Source: Methylorubrum suomiense (GTDB taxonomy: Bacteria > Pseudomonadota > Alphaproteobacteria > Rhizobiales > Beijerinckiaceae). Taken from it: a DNA stretch of 64,000 bases. The notes under the pieces are model-generated. The model had not been told where the DNA came from. It did no database searches and saw only the letters and a program-made list of their open reading frames with translations. Location: positions 62,001 to 126,000 of the forward strand of contig NZ_BPRE01000016.1 in NCBI RefSeq assembly GCF_022179765.1. The letters are read 5' to 3'. A program made the translations under genes and the position numbers. Below, in pieces: positions 54,705 to 62,691 of this stretch. Numbering within the stretch: position 1 is the first letter of the stretch; every line of letters starts with the position of its first letter.

Positions 54705-55683
54705 GAACCTGTCCGGTCTCTCGCTTCGCGACCTCGAATACGTCGTGGCCATCGCCGATGAGGGGCATTTCGGCCGCGCCGCCGAGCGCTGCAATGTCAG
54801 CCAGCCGACGCTCTCGGTGCAGGTGCGCAAATTGGAGAACGCGCTGGGGCTGGCCCTGTTCGAACGTTCGAACCGCGGCGTGCTTCTGACCATGGCCGGC
54901 CAAGCCATCGTGCGGCAGGCCCGCGTGGTGCTGGCCGAGGCGCAGCGCCTCCTGGCGCTCGCGGTCGAGGGGCGCGGCTCGCCGCTGACCGGCCGTCTGG
55001 TGCTGGCCGCGATCCAGACGCTCGGCCCCTATTTCTTCCCGCTGATCCTGCGGCTCCTGCGCCAGGAATTCCCGCTCCTGACGCTGGCCTTGTCCGAGGC
55101 ACGCACCGCCGAGATTCTCGACGGCCTGCGCGACGGGCGCATCGACGCGGCCCTCGTCTCCCTGCCGGTGGCGACCTCCGGGCTGACCCTGTCGCCGCTC
55201 TTCGTCGAGCCGTTCCGCCTTGCCTGTCCGGCCGACCATCCCCTCGCGCAGGGTGCGCCGCCGCGAGCGGAGACGGTGGGCGGCCCCGACCTGCTGCTGC
55301 TCGACGAGGGCAATTGCCTGCGCGACCAGACCATCGCGGCCTGCGGGGCGCCCCGCGCCGCAGGCCGCCACGCCACCAGCCTGGAGACCCTGCGCTCGAT
55401 GGTGGCGGCGGGCGCCGGCTACACCCTGATCCCGGCCCTGGCCGTGCCCTCGGGGCCCGATCCGAGCGGGCTGACCGTGACCCGACATTTCGAGGGGGAG
55501 GGGCCTGGCCGCACGGTGGCTCTGGCTTGGCGCTCCAGCGACCCCCGGGCGGCCGGGCTCGCCCATCTGGCGGCGTTCTTCCGCACGCACGCCCCGGCGA
55601 GCACGCGGGCGTTTCGCGAGGGTGAGGTTCTGGCGGGCGGCGTTTCGGCGAGCGGGGCTCGCACGGCAAGCGTCGCGGGGTGA
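54703..55683 (+). CDS. oxyR: Hydrogen-peroxide-sensing LysR regulator OxyR
   Basis: A 326-residue LysR-type regulator. The N-terminal helix-turn-helix covers about residues 5-62 (FGRAAERCNVSQPTLSVQVRKLENALG). The effector domain has the redox pair C205 and C214 in GNCLRDQTIAACG, the same eight-residue spacing as C199/C208 of E. coli OxyR. Oxidation to a disulfide would activate it. It is divergent from the catalase gene. The C-terminal 20 residues are low-complexity. Confidence 0.93.
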   Translation: MNLSGLSLRDLEYVVAIADEGHFGRAAERCNVSQPTLSVQVRKLENALGLALFERSNRGVLLTMAGQAIVRQARVVLAEAQRLLALAVEGRGSPLTGRLVLAAIQTLGPYFFPLILRLLRQEFPLLTLALSEARTAEILDGLRDGRIDAALVSLPVATSGLTLSPLFVEPFRLACPADHPLAQGAPPRAETVGGPDLLLLDEGNCLRDQTIAACGAPRAAGRHATSLETLRSMVAAGAGYTLIPALAVPSGPDPSGLTVTRHFEGEGPGRTVALAWRSSDPRAAGLAHLAAFFRTHAPASTRAFREGEVLAGGVSASGARTASVAG

Positions 55684-56028
55684 CGGCGAGGCGCTGGCTT
55701 CCGTTCCAGGTGCGGGGACCGGCGCGATCCCGGGCACCGACGGGCCTCCGATGACGGTCCCATCGTCTTCCCTACGGTAAAGAAGGGGGGACTGCGCCGA
55801 TGATCGCTACGAGTTCGGTCTCAGGGCGCGCCGTATCGCGCAGTGAGCGACGCAACCGACCAAACCGTCGCCCTGGTTGTGCTTCGGCATCAATTCGGCA
55901 TTCGGCTCGAACGTTCGAGCCGAACGATCACGCCATGGCACTGTCATATGTTTACGAATGCCAGCGCGTTAGGCTCTTATTAAATAACTTATGTGATATT
56001 TCATGCACAACTAATATGGGCTGCAGGG
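55684..56028. other. 345-base intergenic region with a 24-base perfect palindrome
   Basis: No gene is supported. A perfect 24-base inverted repeat without spacer lies at 55901-55924, centred on GAACGTTC. From 55925 to the chemoreceptor start the DNA is strikingly AT-rich (around 55970-56015), unlike the surroundings, and probably carries its promoter. TAAAG at 55778 with GCCGATGA at 55796 faintly resembles a flagellar sigma-28 promoter. Confidence 0.6.
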
Positions 56029-57702
56029 ATGAACTCGATCCGTTTCCGGCTTGTCGCCGCGATCATTGCCTTGATCGTTGCTCTCGCGTTCAACGTGACG
56101 CTTGGTCTGTACTCGACCGCCCGGACGGGTGCCAGCATCAGCAGCCTCTACAGCGATCGCATCGTCCCCCTGCGCGATCTCAAGATCGTGGCCGACCTGT
56201 ATGCCGTCAACATCGTGGACACCTCCCACAAGCTCAACAACGGCAACATCGCGTGGTCCAAGGGCGCGCCGCTGATCGATGAAGCCCAGGAGCGCATCGG
56301 AAAGATCTGGTCCGGTTACCTGGCCACGAAGCTGACGGACACGGAGAAGCAGCTCGTCGCCGAGACGGAACGCGCGATGATCGCGGCGAATGCGGCGGTG
56401 AAGGAGCTGTCCGCCCTCATCGCCCGCCGCGACAAGGCGGCGCTGAGGGATTTCGTGACGAACCGGCTCTATCAGAGCATCGACCCGGTCAGCACCGCCA
56501 TGCTGGCGCTCATCAACCTCCAGATCGACGAGAGCGACAAGATCTTCGACGATTACGTCGCCTTCTCGGAGACCTTGAAGGCTCTGCGCCTGACCACCCT
56601 GGTCTTGGGTGCGATCGCCGCCGGTTTCGCCCTCATCGTCGTGTTGCGCGGCGTGGTCGCTCCGCTTCACGCCATGACGGCGATGATGCGGAGATTGGCC
56701 ACCGGCGATGCGACCCAGCCGGTCCCCGGTGCCGGCCGGCGGGACGAGATTGGCAGCATGGCCGCCTCCGTTCAGGTCTTCAAGGACAACCTGATCCGGA
56801 ACCGACAACTGGAAGAGGACGCCGCCCTGGCGCGGGCGTCGAGCGAGGTCCAGCGCCGGGCGGCCATGGCCGAGATGGCCGACGGCTTCGAGCGGGCGGT
56901 GGGCGGCATCGTCGGAACGGTGTCCTCGGCCGCGACCGAGCTGCAGGCGACCGCCCAGCAGATGAGCTCGACCGCGCAGCAGACCGCGGGCCAGTCGATC
57001 ACGGTGGCGTCGGCGGCGGAGGAGGCCTCCGTCAACGTCAACACCGTGGCCTCGGCCGCCGAGGAACTGGGCGCCTCGGTGAGCGAGATCGGCCGGCAGG
57101 TCGCGAGTTCCTCCGACCTCGCCCAGCAGGCGGTGGCCGAGGCCGATCAGGCGGCCACGATGGTGAACGCTCTGGAAAGCGCCGTGAGCCGGATCGGCGA
57201 CGTGGTGCAGATGATCTCCACCATCGCGGCGCAGACCAATCTCCTCGCCCTGAACGCCACGATCGAGGCCGCCCGGGCCGGAGAGGCGGGACGCGGCTTC
57301 GCCGTCGTCGCAACCGAGGTGAAGGAACTCGCCGGCCAGACCGCCCGCGCCACCGACGAGATCGGCGCGCAGATCGGCCAGATCCAGGGGGCCACCGGCC
57401 AGGCGGTGGGGGCCATCGCGGCGATCACCGCCCGCATCCGCGAGATCAGCGCGGTCGCCACCGGCATCGCCGCCGCGGTCGAGGAGCAGGGCGCGGCGAC
57501 GAACGAGATCGTCCGCAACGTCGCGGAAGCCTCCGTTGGAACCGCGCAGGTGACGGGCAACATCGCCGGCGTCGCCCGGGCTTCGGAGGAGACGGGGGCC
57601 GCCGCTTCCCAGGTGCTCGCCTCGGCCACCGAGCTGTCGCGCCAATCCGAGCATCTCCGGACCGAGCTGCATCGTTTCCTGTCCGGCATGAAGGCGGCCT
57701 GA
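56029..57702 (+). CDS. Methyl-accepting chemotaxis protein
   Basis: A 557-residue chemoreceptor. Membrane spans are at about residues 8-28 and 188-210, with a roughly 160-residue periplasmic four-helix-bundle sensor between them (LYSDRIVPLRDLKIVADLYAVN). HAMP follows at about 211-265, and the signalling domain has the hairpin tip around IAAQTNLLALNATIEAARAGE. ATG 56029 is chosen because it starts just before the first span; an in-frame ATG at 55993 is also possible. The ligand is unknown. No che genes adjoin. Confidence 0.92.
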   Translation: MNSIRFRLVAAIIALIVALAFNVTLGLYSTARTGASISSLYSDRIVPLRDLKIVADLYAVNIVDTSHKLNNGNIAWSKGAPLIDEAQERIGKIWSGYLATKLTDTEKQLVAETERAMIAANAAVKELSALIARRDKAALRDFVTNRLYQSIDPVSTAMLALINLQIDESDKIFDDYVAFSETLKALRLTTLVLGAIAAGFALIVVLRGVVAPLHAMTAMMRRLATGDATQPVPGAGRRDEIGSMAASVQVFKDNLIRNRQLEEDAALARASSEVQRRAAMAEMADGFERAVGGIVGTVSSAATELQATAQQMSSTAQQTAGQSITVASAAEEASVNVNTVASAAEELGASVSEIGRQVASSSDLAQQAVAEADQAATMVNALESAVSRIGDVVQMISTIAAQTNLLALNATIEAARAGEAGRGFAVVATEVKELAGQTARATDEIGAQIGQIQGATGQAVGAIAAITARIREISAVATGIAAAVEEQGAATNEIVRNVAEASVGTAQVTGNIAGVARASEETGAAASQVLASATELSRQSEHLRTELHRFLSGMKAA

Positions 57703-57717
57703 CCCGCAGGGGCCGCC

Positions 57718-58836
57718 GTGACAGGCGGCCCGAACCGGTGTAGCGCCGGGCCCACCGCCACCCACCCTGCATCCCCCTTGATCGACAGACCGCAACTTCT
57801 CGGCTGGGCGGCCCTCGTCGCGGCCTCCGGCCTGCTCGGCTGGGCCCTGAGCCATGCCGGCTTTCCCGCCGCCTTCCTGCTCGGGCCGATGCTGGTCGCG
57901 ATCCTGTTCGGCGTGCGCGGCGCGCCGATCCGGGTGCCGCGCCTCGGCTTCCTGGCCGCGCAGGCGATCGTCGGGTGCCTCGTGGCCCATTCGGCGACGG
58001 GCGAGATCGCCGCGACCCTGCACGACGACGGGCTCGTCATCCTCGCCGTCGTCCTCGTCACGGTGGCGGTGAGCGGCGTGGTCGGCGTGGTGCTCACCCG
58101 CCTCCAGATCCTGCCCGGCACGACGGCGGCCTGGGGCTCCTCGCCGGGCGGGGCCGCCGCCATGGTCGCGATGGCCGAGGAATACGGCTCCGACGCCCGC
58201 CTCGTCGCGTTCATGCAATATGTGCGGGTCGCGGTCGTCGTGATCTCGGCCTCGCTGGCCGCGCGCCTGTTGGCGGATGTCGGAGCGCTCGCGGCGGCCC
58301 CCGCCGCGCCGACGCCCGCGCTCACCTCGGTCGCCGCGACGCTCGCCGTCGCCCTCGTCGGCGCCGGCGTCGCCACCCTGCTGCGCCTGCCCTCGGCCGC
58401 CCTGATCGGGCCGATGCTGCTCGGGGCCGGGCTGCACGCGGCGGGGCTCGCCGATCTCGCCCTGCCCGAGCCGCTCCTCGCCGCGGCCTATGCCGGGATC
58501 GGCTGGTATGTAGGCCTGCGCTTCACGCGGCAGACCCTGCGGACCGTGATCCACGCGCTGCCCGGCATCCTCGCGGCCACGGTGGCGATCGTGCTGATCT
58601 GCGCCGCCTGGGCCTGGGGCCTGACCGGCCTCCTGTCGATCGATTATCTCACGGCCTTCCTGGCCACGAGCCCCGGCGGGCTCGACTCGGTGGCGATCAT
58701 CGCGGTCGGCTCGAAGGTGGACGTGCCCTTCGTCCTCGCGGTGCAGACCCTGCGCCTGTTCGTGGTGCTGCTCACGGGCCCGATCCTCGCCCGGTGGATC
58801 GCCCGCGCCGCCCCGGCCGGGGAGGGCGCCCGGTGA
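57718..58836 (+). CDS. AbrB family membrane protein (putative permease/regulator)
   Basis: A 372-residue, multi-span protein of the AbrB (ammonia-monooxygenase-like) family, built of two related halves (GFPAAFLLGPMLVAILFG; LPSAALIGPMLLGAGLHAAG; WGSSPGGAAAMVAMAEEYGSD; ATSPGGLDSVAIIA). E. coli AbrB affects aidB expression; transport function is suspected but unproven. The start is uncertain: GTG 57718 or TTG 57778 (IDRPQLLGW). Its stop overlaps the dgkA start. Confidence 0.82.
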   Translation: MTGGPNRCSAGPTATHPASPLIDRPQLLGWAALVAASGLLGWALSHAGFPAAFLLGPMLVAILFGVRGAPIRVPRLGFLAAQAIVGCLVAHSATGEIAATLHDDGLVILAVVLVTVAVSGVVGVVLTRLQILPGTTAAWGSSPGGAAAMVAMAEEYGSDARLVAFMQYVRVAVVVISASLAARLLADVGALAAAPAAPTPALTSVAATLAVALVGAGVATLLRLPSAALIGPMLLGAGLHAAGLADLALPEPLLAAAYAGIGWYVGLRFTRQTLRTVIHALPGILAATVAIVLICAAWAWGLTGLLSIDYLTAFLATSPGGLDSVAIIAVGSKVDVPFVLAVQTLRLFVVLLTGPILARWIARAAPAGEGAR

Positions 58837-59177
58837 GGGCGCTCTGGCTCGCCTTCCTGAATTCGTGGCGCGGCCTCGTCTTCGGGGCGCGCACCGAGCG
58901 GGCGATCCGGCTGGAACTGGTCCTGCTGGCGCTCGGCCTGCCCGCCGCGCTCTGGCTCGGCGGCTCGCTCTGGATCCGGGTAGCGCTGCTGACGAGCCTG
59001 CTCCTGATGCTCGGCGCCGAGTTCCTCAACACCGCCATCGAGAAGCTGTGCGACCATCTCCACCCGGACCGGCATGCCCGCATCGGCATCGTGAAGGATC
59101 TGGCCTCGGCCGGAGCCTTCCTCACGCAGGGGATCGCCGCGCTCGTCTGGGCCGCGGCCCTGATCGATCGGCTCTGA
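58833..59177 (+). CDS. dgkA: Diacylglycerol kinase, prokaryotic DgkA type
   Basis: A 114-residue integral membrane kinase with three spans. The catalytic Glu region is LNTAIEKLCDHL, followed by HARIGIVKDLASAGAF, matching DgkA. It recycles diacylglycerol to phosphatidic acid, or may phosphorylate undecaprenol. GTG 58833 overlaps the AbrB-type stop (GTGA), so the two are coupled. Length is normal. Confidence 0.9.
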   Translation: MRALWLAFLNSWRGLVFGARTERAIRLELVLLALGLPAALWLGGSLWIRVALLTSLLLMLGAEFLNTAIEKLCDHLHPDRHARIGIVKDLASAGAFLTQGIAALVWAAALIDRL

Positions 59178-59226
59178 GACGGCGTCGGCTTGATCGCGGG
59201 CGGCGTTTACGGCTAGCCTTCGGCCA

Positions 59227-59348
59227 TCGACCGAGTGGCAACTAGGGTTCCGGGCGGCCAAGCCGTCGCTGGACCGAGCGTTGCGGAAACCGTGGGCTCC
59301 TCCTGCGGCTGCACCCAAGGGACAAAAGCCCAGGGGAGGAGAGGTCGA
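59227..59348 (+). promoter_or_regulatory. ykkC-class (guanidine-I type) riboswitch aptamer
   Basis: The leader of the EamA gene contains the ykkC landmarks in order. CTAGGGTTCCG is at 59242-59252. A hairpin GGCGGC-CAA-GCCGTC precedes CTGGACCGAG at 59269-59278. GGGACAAAAGCCC is at 59319-59331, then AGGGGAGG. A closing helix P1 can form between TCGACC (59227-59232) and GGTCGA (59343-59348). The class senses guanidinium; related ykkC subtypes sense ppGpp, PRPP or ADP, and the subtype cannot be fixed by eye. Confidence 0.85.
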
Positions 59349-59386
59349 GATCGACCGGCACCGGACGGTGCCAGGAGGGATCTCGA
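59345..59386 (+). promoter_or_regulatory. Translational expression platform of the riboswitch
   Basis: TCGAGATC (59345-59352) is perfectly complementary to GATCTCGA (59379-59386), which ends on the A of the start codon. The helix would enclose a hairpin (GGCACC 59357-59362 with GGTGCC 59367-59372) and the ribosome site AGGAGG (59373-59378). It shares bases 59345-59348 with aptamer P1, so the two states exclude each other, the expected logic of an ON switch. Confidence 0.6.
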
Positions 59387-60255
59387 TGTCCGCTGCGCCG
59401 CTCCTTCTCGTAGTGCTCGCCGCCATCCTCCACGCGAGCTGGAACCTTCTGGCCAAGCGCGCGGCCCCGATCGGCCCTGTCTTCGTCGCGGCCTACAATC
59501 TCGTCGCCTGCATCGTTTACGCCCCCTGGGCCGTGGCAATCCTGCTCGAGGGCGCCGTTCCGGTCCAGGGGGCGGCCGTGGGCCTGATCCTGCTCAGCGG
59601 GCTGATCCACCTCGCCTACAGCCTGTGCCTTCAGGAAGGCTATCGGCAGGCCGATTTCTCCGTCGTCTATCCGGTGGCGCGGGGCACCGGGCCGATGCTG
59701 TCGACGTTCGGAGCGATCCTTCTCCTCGGCGAGATGCCGACCGGGCGCGGGGTGCTGGGCCTCGCCCTCGTGGTGACCGGCATCGGCCTGATCGCGACGG
59801 ACGGCAGGCTGTCCGGTCTCGGCCGGCCGAAGGGGCCTATCGGCCTTCTCTGGGGCATGGCGACCGGAGGCCTGATCGCGGCCTACACGGTGACCGACGC
59901 CTATGCGGTGAAGGTTCTCGGCATCGCGCCGGTGGTGCTCGATTGGTTCTCGAACCTGCTGCGCCTCGTCGTCCTGGCGCCCCTCGCCGTCGCGAATCCG
60001 CGCCGCGCCGGTGCCGCCATGCGGGGCGCGTGGCCCCTCGCGGTCGGTGTCGGCCTGCTGTCCTCCCTCGCCTACATTCTCGTGCTGGACGCCCTGGGGC
60101 GGGGGGCCCCGCTGAGCCTCGTCGCCCCGATGCGCGAGATGTCGATGATGGTCGGTGCCCTGCTGGGACTCGTCGTCCTGGGCGAGCCGGTCGGTCCCCG
60201 GCGCCTCGGCGGCTGCGCCCTGCTGATCGGCGGCGTAATCCTGCTCGCGGCGTGA
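59386..60255 (+). CDS. EamA/DMT family transporter under riboswitch control
   Basis: A 289-residue protein with about ten spans formed by two EamA repeats (first HASWNLLAKRAAPIGPVF; second GGLIAAYTVTDAYAVKVLG). It belongs to the drug/metabolite transporter superfamily but is much longer than the four-span SMR proteins usually tied to guanidine. ATG 59386 lies seven bases after AGGAGG; an in-frame ATG at 59281 lies inside the riboswitch and is rejected. The substrate is likely the riboswitch ligand or a related metabolite, by inference. Confidence 0.88.
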   Translation: MSAAPLLLVVLAAILHASWNLLAKRAAPIGPVFVAAYNLVACIVYAPWAVAILLEGAVPVQGAAVGLILLSGLIHLAYSLCLQEGYRQADFSVVYPVARGTGPMLSTFGAILLLGEMPTGRGVLGLALVVTGIGLIATDGRLSGLGRPKGPIGLLWGMATGGLIAAYTVTDAYAVKVLGIAPVVLDWFSNLLRLVVLAPLAVANPRRAGAAMRGAWPLAVGVGLLSSLAYILVLDALGRGAPLSLVAPMREMSMMVGALLGLVVLGEPVGPRRLGGCALLIGGVILLAA

Positions 60256-60277
60256 GGCCGCCCCGTGGATCGGGCCG

Positions 60278-61207
60278 TCACTCCGCCGAGAGCGGCATCG
60301 CCTCGACCGCCGTCTCGGAGAGGCCCCGATCCGCCAGCGAGCGGGCCAGGGCCGGCGTGAGCCCGGCCCCGCCGGTGAAGATCGCGAGCGCCTCCGGAAC
60401 ATGCGCCGGCCCGGCCTCCGGCTCGCCCAGGAGCTGCACCACCCGGCGGGCGATGGCCGGCGCCGGATCGATCCAGGTCACCGGCCAGGGAGCGAGGCGC
60501 TCGAAGCGCGCCAGGAGCAGCGGATAGTGGGTGCAGGACAGGCAGACCACGTCGGTGCGCCGCCCGTCCGCCCGCTCGTCGAAGCAGGGGGTGATCTCGG
60601 CGAGGATGTCGGCGTCGGGCACCGGCATGCCCGCCATCTCGGCCTCGGCGTAACGGGCGAGGTTGACCGAGCCGACGAGGCTGACCTCGCAGGCCGCAGC
60701 GTAGTCCCGCACGAGGTCGCGCGTATAGGCCCGGGCCACCGTGCCGGGGGTGGCGAGCAGCGAGACCAGCCCCGACCGGGTCAGCGCGGCGGCCGGCTTG
60801 ATCGGCGGCACCACCCCGACGAAGGGCGTGGTGAAGCGCTGGCGGAGGGCGGGCAGCACCAGGGTCGAGGCGGTGTTGCAGGCGATCACCACGAGGTCGG
60901 GCCGGTGGAGGGCGACGAGCCGCTCCATCACGACCAGAACCCGGTCCACGAGCTGCGCTTCGCTGAGGCGGCCGTAGGGAAAGGCCGCGTCATCGGCGGC
61001 GTAGAGATAGGCCGCGTCGGGCCGGGCACGGCGCACCTGCTCCAGCACGGTCAGGCCGCCGAGGCCGGAATCGAATACCAGGATGACCGGCTGCGGCTGC
61101 CGCACCGGAGGCATCACGGGACGAGCCGCGGAGTGTGTCGCGGAGTTGGTCGCCCCTGCCATCAGATCGATCCGCATGACCGTCACCCGGGCCCGCTCGC
61201 GACGCAT
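60278..61207 (-). CDS. murI: Glutamate racemase
   Basis: A racemase of up to 309 residues making D-glutamate for peptidoglycan. The two catalytic cysteines lie in VVIACNTASTL and CLSCTHYPLL, and the N-terminal VFDSGLGGLTVL loop and YAADDAAFPYG are typical. The start is uncertain: 61207 or 61177, both before an N-terminal tail of low conservation. It is convergent with the EamA gene, with only 22 bases between. Confidence 0.92.
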   Translation of the reverse strand: MRRERARVTVMRIDLMAGATNSATHSAARPVMPPVRQPQPVILVFDSGLGGLTVLEQVRRARPDAAYLYAADDAAFPYGRLSEAQLVDRVLVVMERLVALHRPDLVVIACNTASTLVLPALRQRFTTPFVGVVPPIKPAAALTRSGLVSLLATPGTVARAYTRDLVRDYAAACEVSLVGSVNLARYAEAEMAGMPVPDADILAEITPCFDERADGRRTDVVCLSCTHYPLLLARFERLAPWPVTWIDPAPAIARRVVQLLGEPEAGPAHVPEALAIFTGGAGLTPALARSLADRGLSETAVEAMPLSAE

Positions 61208-61377
61208 GGAAAAGCCCAGTCTCCGGGCGCGACGGTTAAGGACATCTCACTGGGGCTGCAAAAAGGCTTCGCTTGCCTGCGGCGGCGGGGTGCGACGAAC
61301 GGGCCGCCGCCTTCGAGCGTTGCCCTGTAGCAAACGACATCTATTTCCGAAGCTGGACGGGGAAAGAGATTTTACGC

Positions 61378-62640
61378 ATGGCCGCCAGCGCAGCACTTTC
61401 TCACTCGGATGCCCACCGCGCGGCCTTCCCGCCGCCGCCGCTCGATGCGAAGCCCGCGGACCGGGATGCCTGGATCGCCGCCTTTCGCACGGTGCGCGAC
61501 GAGACCGAGCGGCGCGCCGCCCCCCTCTCGCCGGAGGATCAGCAGATCCAGTCGATGGAGGATGCGAGCCCGACCAAGTGGCACCGCGCCCACACGACAT
61601 GGTTCTTCGAGCAGTTCCTCCTCGCCGAGCACCTGCCCGGCTACCGGCCCTACGACGAGCGGCTGCACTACCTGTTCAATTCCTACTACGTGCAGGCCGG
61701 CCCCCGGCAGCCCCGCTTCCTGCGGGGCATGATCACCCGGCCGACCGCGGAGGAGACCGCGGGCTACCGTGCCCATGTCGATCGCGCCGTGACGGTGCTC
61801 CTGCGCGAGGCCTCGGACGACGCCCTCGCGAAGATCCTGCCGGTTCTGGAGATCGGGCTCTACCACGAGCAGCAGCATCAGGAGCTGATGCACACCGACA
61901 TCCTGCACGCCTTCTCGCAGAATCCCCTCGATCCGGTGGTGGACGCCGCCTGGGCGATGCCTACGCCGAAGGCAACACCGGGCAAGGCTGCCCTCGAAAA
62001 AGGCATTACGCGGATCGGCCATGACGGGACCGGCTTCGCCTTCGACAACGAGAGCCCCCGTCACGAGACCCTGATCCTCGGCGGCGCCATCGACCGCGGC
62101 CTCGTCACCAATCGCGATTGGCTCGGCTTCATCGAGGACGGCGGCTACACCCGGCCCGAACTGTGGCTCAACGACGGTTGGCTCTGCGTCCAGCGCGACG
62201 GATGGGAGGCGCCGGGCTACTGGCGCCGCGAGGCCGAGGGCTGGTCGATCATGACGCTGGCCGGCCGCAAGCCCGTCGATCCGGACGGCCCCGTCAGCCA
62301 TGTCAGCTATTTCGAGGCCGACGCCTATGCCCGCTGGGCCGGGCGCGACCTTCCGACGGAGGCTGAGTGGGAGGTCGCGGCCCGCGACGGCCTGATCGAC
62401 GATGCCTTCGGCCTCGTCTGGCAATGGACCCGCAGCGCCTACGGTCCCTATCCGGGCTACCGCCCGGTCTCCGGCGCGCTCGGCGAATACAACGGCAAGT
62501 TCATGTCGGGCCAATATGTGCTGCGCGGCTCCTCGGTCGCCACGTCCGAGGGCCATGCCCGGGTCGGCTATCGCAACTTCTTCTACCCCCATCAGCGTTG
62601 GCAGTTCACGGGCCTGAGGCTCGCGGACGCGATCGCCTGA
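61378..62640 (+). CDS. egtB: Ergothioneine sulfoxide synthase EgtB
   Basis: A 420-residue non-heme iron enzyme joining trimethylhistidine (hercynine) and a thiol donor. The N-terminal DinB-like domain supplies iron ligands H72 (HRAHTTWFFEQF), H163 and H167 (YHEQQHQELMHTD). The C-terminal formylglycine-enzyme-like domain follows from about residue 220 (WLGFIEDGGY; LPTEAEWEVAARDG; VLRGSSVATSEGHAR). ATG 61378 is preferred over an upstream extension. It is followed by egtD after 51 bases. No egtA, egtC or egtE is seen. Confidence 0.93.
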   Translation: MAASAALSHSDAHRAAFPPPPLDAKPADRDAWIAAFRTVRDETERRAAPLSPEDQQIQSMEDASPTKWHRAHTTWFFEQFLLAEHLPGYRPYDERLHYLFNSYYVQAGPRQPRFLRGMITRPTAEETAGYRAHVDRAVTVLLREASDDALAKILPVLEIGLYHEQQHQELMHTDILHAFSQNPLDPVVDAAWAMPTPKATPGKAALEKGITRIGHDGTGFAFDNESPRHETLILGGAIDRGLVTNRDWLGFIEDGGYTRPELWLNDGWLCVQRDGWEAPGYWRREAEGWSIMTLAGRKPVDPDGPVSHVSYFEADAYARWAGRDLPTEAEWEVAARDGLIDDAFGLVWQWTRSAYGPYPGYRPVSGALGEYNGKFMSGQYVLRGSSVATSEGHARVGYRNFFYPHQRWQFTGLRLADAIA

Positions 62641-62691
62641 CGCCTTCCAGACCTGTCTCTTACCTGTCCGCCGCTCAGACGGAGTGTCACC

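Noticed and set aside
55778..55803. Possible sigma-28 flagellar promoter (TAAAG ... GCCGATGA) for the chemoreceptor
   Set aside because: Spacing is one base short, the -35 half is weak and it lies about 225 bases from the start; many Hyphomicrobiales lack sigma-28.
55800..56282. A 160-codon open frame starting in the AT-rich leader
   Set aside because: It overlaps the chemoreceptor in another frame, has no recognisable domain and lacks a ribosome site.
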